DNA of 64,000 nucleotides. Source: Watersipora subatra (Eukaryota > Bryozoa > Gymnolaemata > Cheilostomatida > Watersiporidae). A program made the translations under genes and the position numbers. The DNA lies in contig NC_088716.1 of assembly GCF_963576615.1 (NCBI RefSeq), forward strand, positions 58,249,681-58,313,680. The letters run 5' to 3'. Shown in pieces: positions 49,801 through 55,838 of the stretch. Position 1 is the first letter of the stretch. Every line of letters begins with the position of its first letter. The notes beneath the pieces are model-generated. The model searched no databases, was not told where the DNA came from, and saw only the letters and a program-made list of their open reading frames with translations.

Positions 49801-52800
49801 GTGAAACTATGCATAACCTTTTGAATGATATAATATTCTTGAAGTGAAACTATGCATAACATTTTGAATATAATATTCTTGAAGTGAAACTATGCATAAC
49901 GTTTTGAATGATATAATATTCTTGAAGTGAAATTATGCATAACTTTTTGAATGATATGTCACTTAAAAATCTTTTTGAGTAACACAGTTTGAGTTCTATA
50001 TATAAAAACATACATTCATACATGTAAAATGCAAAACATAAAACTCATAAAGCTCACATGACGCACGCTGTGTTTTGTTTGTTAGAGACTGCTGTCATGA
50101 GCTTCTTGGTCACATGCCATTGCTGGCTGAACCAACCTTTGCTCAGTTCTCACAAGAGATAGGTCTGGCCTCTCTTGGAGCATCAGATGAAGAGGTGGAA
50201 AAACTTGCGACAGTAAGACTTTAAAAACCTGTTGTCAGTTTTTAGTTCATAGAGAGTTGACGGCGCCAACTGACCTTGACCACTAAATATTCACCATTTT
50301 CAACTAAGCAGTTTGACTCAAGAGAATCTTGTAAGAGCCTCAACATTTCTTCTCTATATAGACTAAGAGTTTATCACAGTTGTGTGGTTTACGAACTAGG
50401 GCAAGGGATGTCTGTTTGTCAGGTCATGTTTTGTTGTGGGTCTAGTTCATGACAGCACAGATTGAATTGTGCAAATTTTATATGGTAGCTAAATCTATCC
50501 CACAGAACATGGATGCTGCCATGCATAGACACTGCCATATATACACGCTTCATTTCAGCATCACGTGTGTGTGCTAAGTGTATCATGCCTAGGCACTGTA
50601 ATAAAAGTGTTGAAAGAACTGTTTCACAGGCTCCAGAGGGCTCTCTAGTGTGAAAAGGCCTGAGAGAACTCCCAAAAAAGACCTGACTAGTAGGATTTAT
50701 TTGTGTGGTAGTGGAGTTGGCCACCGAACATACAACATGACCAGTATATCTTAGCGCTAGCTGACAACATAACCAGTGGATCTTAGGGCCAGCTGAAAAC
50801 ATGACCAGTGTATCTTAGGGCCAGGAGTGGTTCAAGACTTGATGCCCTTCCTGGTATTCCGGTTTTTCAAAAAATGAATGAACTAAATTGCTCATTTTGG
50901 TTGTTTACTTGCTCAAAATGATTGGCTCACATGAAGAAAAAATTCAACCAAGTGTAGATTTACAACAACAGCTTTTAGTTTGTAATGCAGTTTTTGCTAA
51001 CAGTCAATTTACGTGTGGCTTCTTTAACTCTAACCAGATACAATTTCTCTAGCTGCCCAGATAATGTGAACCATTTATTTCTAGTGCTACTTCTTCACAG
51101 TGGAGTTTGGGTTATGTAAGGAGAATGGAGAGATGAAAGTGTATGGGGCAGGACTGCTGTCATCAGTGGCTGAGCTCAAGGTGAATATGATCTGAATGAG
51201 CACACCAGTTAAAAAGTGTAACTTGAATATTCATTGTTACTAGAGTTGAATAGTACGAGTGTGTTTACGGAAAAGCCGAAGCAGACTGCCTCGGGAATGT
51301 GGAGCATGACGAAATGCTGGTGCTAGCATTTGCCTTGGAACGCATACTCTACACAGTAGGCTACACTAGAAGTGTTGCAAAAGCATATCTGTTAATCCTT
51401 GACATTTGTATAAATAAATTTTTATTATCATGATACAATATGAATTGTTTATATTTTAATATTTGTACCTAATAATTTTATGCTCAAATCAATCTTCATT
51501 CTGATTGGCATTGTATTCCTTTGGAGCAATTGAGTTTTTGTCAGATTGAACAAAGTTTAGGTTTTTGATTAACACCTCATTGGCACTCAAATTATCCAAC
51601 CATGACGTACCCACCAATCACTTGAAACACACAAATGAATAAATGTTACCTGCTATAGATTTGCAGCGATGGCTTGATATATCTTCACCATTCTTCAGAG
51701 TTTGCAGAGCTATCCATATCCTAATTGTGCTTTCTAAAATTTGGTATTGATGTCAAACACATGACCTTTTAACAAATAATATCTAAGGAAAGATTTTTAC
51801 CTTTGTTGTAACATGTTTAGTTTATCTTTTCCTTAGAAAATTGCTTATTAAACTTGAATTTGCATGCCATTTCAACAACCTAAAGTTGTGCATAATGTTA
51901 GGCTAACGGGTCAGAAATCCTGTACCTTGTTAGCAGTCTCGGCAGTAACCTACACGTCTGAATCATTACCTTGAATACAACTTGAGAGTATTTAAACATC
52001 AAACATGTTACTGTTTGCACCTCTAATGTTTTTCTTTATTGCTTTTCTGTAATGATGTTGCGCTGTTTTTATAACACGTATTTTACAAGTGTAAGTCGAA
52101 TGGCATTCTCTCTGTTTCCTGTTTTACACTATAAATGTTAATACTTCTATATATTATTATTATATACATATATATTATTACTACTATTTGTTTGGGCGAG
52201 GAAATTTGCCAATACTTGGCACTGTAGTTAAGAATACTAAGCTGACTTCTAATTTTTCTAAAGCACGCGCTGACAGATGCAGAAGTTCATCCATTTGACC
52301 CAAAGACAACCTGTCAGCAAGAGTGCATGATCACTGAGTACCAGAAAGCATATTATTCTACAAACAGCTTTGAGAGTGCAAAAAACCAGATGAGGTGAGT
52401 GTAACAGCAACTTGTAATCATCTACACACCTGCAGCCAATGCCAACCTGCAGCCAATGCCAACCCGCAGCCATTGCCAACCTGCAGCCAATGCCAACCTG
52501 CAGCCAATGCCAGCCTGTACAGTTACTGCTGGTAGGAATCAGTGTTCATATAGCGATTGCAAGTCCTAACTAATATTGATATGGCTAGTAGTAATTACTA
52601 CAAATAGTACTAAAAGTAATAACTACAACTACTTGTAACTGACAACTCTACTGCAGCAGTAACTAGTAAAGCCAGTGTGATTAGCAAGTAACTCAATATT
52701 CTTTCAGATTATGTATTTTTCGATTGCACCTGTGCTTTACCATTTCAGAGACTTTGCCAAAAACATAAAACGTCCCTTTGAACTGAGGTATAATCCATAC

Positions 52801-52914
52801 ACACAGAGCGTTGATGTTCTGGATAACGAAGAGTTAATAGCACTGGCAGTCAGCGAGATTAAAGGGGATCTTGCTAAGATATGTGCTGCTTTAGAGCGAC
52901 TGAAAGAAGCTTGA
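26948..52914 (+). CDS. TPH: Tryptophan hydroxylase gene (split, 12 exons proposed)
   Basis: This gene encodes the pterin- and iron-dependent enzyme that turns tryptophan into 5-hydroxytryptophan, the first step of serotonin synthesis. Exons: 26948-27085 (candidate first), 35826-35951, 37829-38033, 40516-40690, 44552-44602, 45606-45704, 45957-46003, 48451-48586, 50086-50212, 51085-51180, 52264-52394, 52749-52914. All junctions are GT/AG and all phases fit. The core counted from the Met at 35853 is 443 residues, close to vertebrate TPH1; with the first exon it is 498, close to TPH2. Order: N-terminal regulatory ACT domain, catalytic domain, C-terminal tetramerisation helix. Iron ligands are H275 and H280 (HELLGH) and E320. 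F316 in CYFFTVEFG replaces the Trp found in phenylalanine and tyrosine hydroxylases, which is why I call it TPH. The catalytic core is certain; the N-terminal exon is inferred. Confidence 0.95.
28195..28390 (+). repeat. 13-base repeat TCTACAATGTATA
   Basis: About fourteen diverged units, with variants AACATGTATA. In the large first TPH intron. Confidence 0.85.
28563..28570 (+). promoter_or_regulatory. Possible TATA box upstream of alternative TPH exon
   Basis: TATATAAA sits about 170 bases before the ATG at 28739. The region is AT-rich and a similar TATATAAG occurs about 50 bases earlier, so the box alone is weak evidence. It is worth noting because the exon downstream has a clean start and donor. 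Confidence 0.25.
28739..28807 (+). CDS. TPH: TPH candidate alternative first exon
   Basis: An ATG opens 23 codons (beginning [13 protein letters not shown]) and ends at ATG followed by GTGAGT, a good donor, in phase 0. It would therefore splice in frame to 35826, just like the exon at 27085, giving a 475-residue isoform. A TATATAAA box lies about 170 bases upstream. It could also be a chance ATG-donor pair; transcript data would decide. Confidence 0.35.
29300..29560 (+). repeat. Degenerate ~50-base tandem repeat
   Basis: Five units share TCTATAATACTCTACAAT and CCCTCTATTAGA. In the first TPH intron. Confidence 0.8.
29561..32559. other. TPH first-intron sequence, nothing identified
   Basis: Three kilobases of AT-rich unique sequence. 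I found no exon with paired splice sites, no array and no element ends. Confidence 0.5.
32560..32932 (+). repeat. TATGTACATATATATGTGTG-type array
   Basis: A TATG/TGTG-rich array of roughly 20- to 60-base higher units. It is interrupted at 32933 by a DNA transposon and resumes at 34748. Confidence 0.9.
32933..34747. mobile_element. Non-autonomous DNA transposon with CCYTACAGGAT ends
   Basis: About 1.8 kb inserted into the TATG array. The ends are inverted: CCCTACAGGATGAAAATATT at the left, CCTTACAGGATTAATTTATT at the right read from outside, both followed by TTCGCG-rich subterminal repeats. The flanks repeat TA. Inside are a tandem duplication of about 145 bases (about 33105-33395), a frameshifted peptide starting MASSSQK with an acidic stretch and splice donor, and a 12-base hairpin at 34606-34638. 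No complete transposase is visible. The superfamily was not assigned. Confidence 0.72.
34748..34800 (+). repeat. Continuation of the TATG array
   Basis: TATGTGTGTAAGTATG sequence matching 32560-32932, cut off by the transposon. Confidence 0.85.
35476..35592 (+). repeat. 23-base repeat TACAGTAAAACCTATTATGCA
   Basis: Five units ending about 230 bases before the TPH exon at 35826, with decay at the right edge. Confidence 0.88.
35826..35951 (+). CDS. TPH: TPH exon: start of the ACT domain
   Basis: The acceptor is TATTTTAG at 35825, preceded by an in-frame TAG, so coding starts with this exon or is spliced in. The exon reads TRIKRLPKL and then Met at 35853, running into [20 protein letters not shown], the first strand and helix of the ACT regulatory domain of aromatic amino acid hydroxylases. 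It ends in phase 0 at CAG followed by GTAGAG, at the position where vertebrate hydroxylase genes also interrupt the ACT domain. Confidence 0.92.
37829..38033 (+). CDS. TPH: TPH exon: rest of the ACT domain and linker
   Basis: Acceptor TTTACAG; the exon reads [17 protein letters not shown], the conserved HIESR strand of the ACT domain, then an acidic linker with [13 protein letters not shown]. It spans core residues 34-101 and ends in phase 1 at GAAG followed by GTAAAA. An open frame continues upstream of the acceptor but is not homologous, so the splice sets the true start. Confidence 0.92.
39346..39680. repeat. 51-base minisatellite of hairpin units, 7 copies
   Basis: CCCCTTAG recurs exactly every 51 bases from 39352 to 39658. 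Each unit carries CACCCCTTAG, a 14-base loop and CTAAGGGGTG, so each can fold. Because 51 is a multiple of three, open frames appear on both strands; they are not genes. In the third TPH intron (38034-40515). Confidence 0.95.
40516..40690 (+). CDS. TPH: TPH exon: start of the catalytic domain
   Basis: Acceptor CATTTTAG. The frame that continues from the previous exon reads [19 protein letters not shown], then [19 protein letters not shown], the hallmark start of the hydroxylase catalytic domain. It covers core residues 102-160 and ends CA in phase 2 before GTAAGT. The ATG at the exon edge belongs to another frame and is not a start. Confidence 0.95.
41213..41340 (-). mobile_element. tRNA-core dispersed repeat (family B) fragment
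   Basis: On the - strand a B box (GAGTTCGAATCCC near 41300) is followed by a GAACAGACAGATGAAC tract and the family end GGCTCTTATTGTACTA. In the fourth TPH intron. Confidence 0.6.
41750..41820. repeat. 30-base inverted repeat with 11-base loop
   Basis: AGGTCAACAACTAGGAACAT plus ACTCTATAAG pairs with its inverse at 41791-41820 at about 27 of 30 positions. The total of 71 bases is the size of a microRNA precursor. A partial extra arm copy lies just upstream. Confidence 0.8.
42061..42975 (+). pseudogene. Broken non-LTR retroelement tail with nuclease-like domain
   Basis: Two collinear open pieces (42067-42297 and 42394-42861) encode the C-terminal part of an invertebrate retroelement polyprotein: a [10 protein letters not shown] block, a destroyed zinc knuckle (both CxxC cysteines lost to TGA and Tyr codons), a [17 protein letters not shown] block, then [20 protein letters not shown] and VIDIAIPGD, resembling the PD-D core of a restriction-like endonuclease, and an ILRKVLS end. 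A second stop (TAG) lies between the pieces. It ends in an (AAT)n tail. It sits in the fourth TPH intron in sense orientation and is inactive. Confidence 0.8.
43375..43810 (+). repeat. 31-base minisatellite, 14 copies
   Basis: Unit AGTTACGGATGTCTATGAAC plus ATTAGAGCCTG. Variation is limited to GCC/GTC and CTGAG/CTTAG, with variant types clustered along the array. Fourth TPH intron. Confidence 0.96.
44552..44602 (+). CDS. TPH: TPH exon ([18 protein letters not shown])
   Basis: A 51-base exon between TTATTCAG and GTAAGT. It encodes core residues 160-177, the conserved segment joining the first catalytic helix to the next, with PIPR and EEIKTW intact. It follows a 3.9 kb intron that carries a minisatellite and a retroelement relic. 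Confidence 0.95.
44880..45300 (+). mobile_element. tRNA-core dispersed repeat (family B) copy
   Basis: TTACTATAATAAGAGCCGT at about 44956, a tRNA-like core (GCATAGTCTAATGGATAGTA, B box GTTCAAATCC at about 45199) and the GCTGGACATACGAATGATAG segment. Collinear with 14880-15340. Fifth TPH intron. Confidence 0.7.
45606..45704 (+). CDS. TPH: TPH exon (catalytic domain helices)
   Basis: Between ACATACAG and GTTAGA. It encodes core residues 177-210 including [14 protein letters not shown] and [12 protein letters not shown], matching the TPH pattern (LYPTHAC, NLPLLSKYCGYR). The donor GTTAGA is weak but the junction is fixed by the protein. Confidence 0.95.
45957..46003 (+). CDS. TPH: TPH exon ([15 protein letters not shown])
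   Basis: A 47-base exon, the shortest in the gene, between CTTGCAG and GTTTGT. It encodes core residues 210-226 with the conserved [10 protein letters not shown] element. It is entered in phase 2 and ends in phase 1. Confidence 0.95.
46145..46352 (+). repeat. 15-base repeat TCTCTACAGTACGTA, about 13 copies
   Basis: The TCTC and GCTC variants alternate. The 15-base period keeps a - strand frame open (TYCRD repeated), which is not a gene. Confidence 0.95.
46770..47104 (+). repeat. (GTA)n with AAT interruptions
   Basis: A trinucleotide tract of about 330 bases; GTA blocks are separated by AAT at irregular spacing. It is bordered by CTACTTTTCTTTGAAAAGTAG on the left and a 63-base hairpin on the right. 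Confidence 0.96.
47106..47168. repeat. 21-base inverted repeat next to the GTA tract
   Basis: TCTAATAGTTGAAGTCTGCT pairs with AGCAGATTTCAACTATTAGA with a single mismatch across a 21-base loop. Confidence 0.85.
47685..48378 (+). mobile_element. pogo/Tigger-like DNA transposon relic
   Basis: The left end contains AGTTACAACGGTTTTGACTT and ACACCGTTTCGAG, the tell-tale tandem GACTTACxxCGTTTCGA ends of Tigger elements. The right end has a decayed inverse (TTTGAGTTACACCGTGTTTT). Inside, at about 47992, ATG opens [20 protein letters not shown] and then ITIEIRLA, resembling the pogo transposase N-terminus, and soon stops. The body is deleted. In the TPH intron before exon 48451. Confidence 0.5.
48451..48586 (+). 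CDS. TPH: TPH exon: pterin-binding segment
   Basis: Between TTTTACAG and GTAAGT. It encodes core residues 226-271 with [29 protein letters not shown] and LYTPEP. In solved hydroxylases this region lines the tetrahydrobiopterin site next to the iron. The preceding intron carries a 15-base array, a (GTA)n tract and a pogo-like relic. Confidence 0.96.
48770..49965 (+). repeat. 43-base satellite array with higher-order structure
   Basis: About 27 monomers of GATATAATATTCTTGAAGTG plus AAACTATGCATAACTTTTTGAAT, in two main variants (GATATAATATTCTTG and ATTATATAGTATTTTTG). Two adjacent seven-monomer blocks of 298 bases each (49259-49556 and 49557-49854) differ at a single base that I can find. In the TPH intron before the HELLGH exon. 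Confidence 0.97.
50086..50212 (+). CDS. TPH: TPH exon: iron-binding HELLGH
   Basis: Between TTTGTTAG and GTAAGA. It encodes core residues 271-313: [10 protein letters not shown], then [20 protein letters not shown]. The two His of HELLGH (H275, H280) are iron ligands. The residue before the invariant Cys is Cys where vertebrates have Thr, giving an unusual CC pair next to the ligand. The exon follows the large 43-base satellite in the intron. Confidence 0.97.
51085..51180 (+). CDS. TPH: TPH exon: third iron ligand and substrate pocket
   Basis: Between TTTCTAG and GTGAAT. It encodes core residues 314-345: [19 protein letters not shown], then [14 protein letters not shown]320 is the third iron ligand. 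F316 corresponds to TPH Phe313, where phenylalanine hydroxylase has Trp326, a known substrate-specificity position, so this exon supports tryptophan as substrate. Confidence 0.97.
52264..52394 (+). CDS. TPH: TPH exon (C-terminal catalytic part)
   Basis: Acceptor TTTCTAAAG, donor GTGAGT. It encodes core residues 346-389 with [19 protein letters not shown] and [11 protein letters not shown], closely matching TPH. A degenerate 17-base repeat (CCAATGCCAACCTGCAG) lies just after the donor. Confidence 0.96.
52749..52914 (+). CDS. TPH: TPH last coding exon and stop
   Basis: Acceptor CCATTTCAG. It reads [20 protein letters not shown], then a charged heptad-like tail ending LERLKEA and TGA. This is the tetramerisation helix. 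The upstream ATG at 52711 in the same frame is intronic. Confidence 0.96.
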
Positions 52915-53458
52915 AAACAAAAGGAAAAAGGAGATCTGATGTCGATAAAAAGCTGATCGACTATTGACATCTGCATTATAGTGTCCTTGACCTGTCATTG
53001 GCTTGATTATTCACTGTAAAAATTGTTGTCATGTTAAGTAGGATGTAATGCAAAACCTTTTCAAGGATTTGCAGCAATCCACTGATAGGACTAATAATAC
53101 TAGCACCTTGAGTGTTGTACAAGTAGATAGGTAACTGTGTTAGGAGGCGAAGAAAGAAGCACTGCCAAATTTTTCTTTCAAACAGAAAATAATACATCTA
53201 GCCGAAGTCTTAGACAATATACAATCCTGCACATAGCTATATTTCCTGATTAGCGGATGACCGCATATTTTAATGTTAGAATTAAGGCGAGTATTAGTCA
53301 TGATTGGCTGAAATGTTCATCTAATACATATATAACAGTAAAAGTATGTAACAAATAATGAAAGATTGCTACAATTGTTTTAAACAGAAAAAGAAACTAT
53401 TAACCGGCGAATGTACACTATTTATCTTTATATGTGTAGTCATTTTATTATCTTTGTG

Positions 53459-53464
53459 AATAAA
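53459..53464 (+). promoter_or_regulatory. TPH candidate polyadenylation signal
   Basis: AATAAA lies about 545 bases after the TPH stop codon, with a T-rich stretch just before it. It is the first canonical hexamer I noticed downstream of the stop; earlier AT-rich variants could also be used. Confidence 0.45.
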
Positions 53465-53699
53465 TCTAATATTCGTTATACGCGTAAATACCTTACTGTG
53501 TTAAGTTGAAGTTAGCTGGACTTTTTCTACTTGCCGGTAATACGTAATCAGTTTATTTGGTTTAGTTTAACAGTACAGCGAGCTAACTTACCAAAGGCTG
53601 GGAGGGGTTACCAACACACCCAACAAACTGATGTTGTAGAGGCATTCAGTAGTCTTTTAAAATGATTCCCATAATTTTATCACAGGTTAAATTTTAATT

Positions 53700-54265
53700 G
53701 AACAAAACAGCTATGCTATGATGGATAGAGATGTGGGTACTCATGTATTATATTAGAACGGACAGAGATGTGGGTACTCATGTATTATAACGGACAGTGA
53801 TGTGGGTACTCATATACTATAATGGACGGTGATGTGGGTACTCATGTACTATAATGGACAGTGATGTGGGTACTCTTGTACTATAATGAACAGTGATGTG
53901 CGTACTCATGTACTATAATAATGAACGGTGATGTGGGTACTCATGTACTATCATGGACAATGATGTGGGTACGCATGTGCTATAATGAACGGTGATGTGG
54001 GTACTCATGTACTATAATGAACAAGGATGTGGGTACTCATGTACTATAATGAAAGGTGATGTGGGTACTCATGTACTATACTGGACAGTGATGTGGGTAC
54101 TCACGTACTATAATGAACAGTGATGTGGGTACTCATGTACTATAATGAATGGTGATGTGGGTGCTCATGTACTAAAATGGACAGTGATGTGGGTACTCAT
54201 GTACTATAATAGACACTGATGTGGGTACTCATGTACTACAATGGACAGTAGTAGCTTAGTGTGGA
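53700..54265 (+). repeat. ~32-base minisatellite downstream of TPH
   Basis: About 17 units of GTGATGTGGGTACTCATGTA plus CTATAATGGACA, starting some 240 bases after the polyadenylation signal. Spacing is slightly variable. Confidence 0.95.
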
Positions 54266-54599
54266 TACTTATGCACTATAATGTAGCTTAGTATCTGTAC
54301 TCGTGCATCATAAAGTTACCTATCAAGTGATTGTAGCAAAGCAAAATAAAAATTTAAGAATTTGGGAGGTTACAAATATTTTTTTTATTCATGGCTCCAT
54401 TAGTGGATGAAGCGCTTCATGTTTAATATAAATATTTGGTTGTAATTTGTGACTGTAGTAGAATATTACATCCTTGATTTTGAATAAAGCTTGGTTAGTT
54501 TTCATTCATGACCTCAGCCCTACATGTATGTAATCTGACCAGTTTAGATTTGAAACCTACATGTACATAGCAAATCATGTCAATCGTGCCCAATCTATA

Positions 54600-55010
54600 T
54601 ATATATATATATAAATCTCAAAGTTTGTCATCTGTTCGGATGTCTGCCTGTCCAGATATAGTTATTAGAATCTTGGAATCACGATTTCGTATTGCAGAAG
54701 ATTTAATCTCGGAACCTTCCATTCCCCAGACGATATGCTAATCCATTGAGCTACCCGAGATTGATGGATTCATTAAGTGATATATGTCGCCACGCGGGTG
54801 AATATATGTATACGGCTTTGCGTTACGGCACAAAGTCATTTTATGCTTGCTCTCACAGCTCTTAGTAGGTTTAGCAACACTAGCTTACTCAAATTAGCCA
54901 TTAGCAATGTGCTAAGCTAATGGCAAGTGGCAGACGACTACATTACCTGCAACTGTTTATAAGCTGTTTTTAATACCCGTGCAACCCAGCATTGGACTAG
55001 TATAATATAA
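54600..55010 (-). mobile_element. tRNA-core dispersed repeat (family B) copy
   Basis: On the - strand: CAATGCTGGGTTGCACGGGT, then AAAAACAGCTTATAAACAG and GGTAATGTAGTCGTCTGCC, then a tRNA-like core (GGTAGCTCAATGGATTAGCA) and a (TA)n tail. It matches the head of the copy at 14880. Confidence 0.72.
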
Positions 55011-55742
55011 ATGCTTACGTTTAGAAAAAGACACGAGCATTTCAGCTGGTATTAGTTTCCATTTTTTATATTATTGAAAGAAAGCTGTATATTTATTATA
55101 TTCATTTGGAAAATGAGACATGACACAGAAGATTCCATAGTTAAAAGCTTTTTACTTATAAACAACAAGAGATTAAATAAGATAGCCTAACAAAAGCTAA
55201 GTTCGCTAAACACCTAGTAAAAATATTTAATTATATAACTCTAAAGTTGGTTTGGACAAAATGTCAAATATCTTGTGTGACTTGAGACTTGACCATGTAT
55301 AAGTAGGAAGATAAGATTGGAATGGCTCAGTTTTTATGATTCCAATTCTTTATCTTTCCATTTTGAAGGACCCCTTGGCTTCAAGTAGCCAATGAAAATG
55401 AAGCATAGGTCAGCCTTCAAAAAATTAGTTTTATACCAAATTCTCATATCATCTTGCGATCTTTTTATTAGAGTTTAATTGCAATAGCTTAAACCCAATA
55501 AAAAAGTTTTGCTCATTCGCATGATAATCAAATTAACAAAGCCGAAATGTCCAAGAAACAGTAACAAAAGTGTGAGTACAACAAGAAGACATGGATTAGT
55601 ACTATAATCAATGTCACCATACAGAATCATATTGATAATATGCTTAGGATAGAGATATTAAAAACACTCGTCTGACACATGTCGACACACCTCTAGGACT
55701 GAGATATGAGTGACAGGTCTCTGGCAACCATCAACATGTATC

Positions 55743-55838
55743 TTAATCATCAGGATAAAGCTCTACCAACGCAGGCCTGGCTAAGTACTTGGTACCATCG
55801 TACTCATCAAAGTAGCGATCACGGTCTGGATGTATAAT
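55743..55838 (-). CDS. YccV gene last exon
   Basis: Acceptor AACTGTAG. It encodes IIHPDRDRYFDEYDGTKYL, then ARPALVELYPDD and TAA, the normal closing segment of the domain (HP...YF..FDG..Y.P...L...YP). A 45-base minisatellite starts about 80 bases away on the intron side. Confidence 0.88.
   Translation of the reverse strand: MIHPDRDRYFDEYDGTKYLARPALVELYPDD

Noticed and set aside
51241-51370. Extra TPH exon between 51180 and 52264
   Set aside because: The flanking exons join perfectly at the protein level, leaving no residues to fill.
52711-52748. Independent start for the last TPH exon at 52711
   Set aside because: The acceptor CCATTTCAG at 52748 and the phase from the previous exon fix the junction; the upstream frame is intron.
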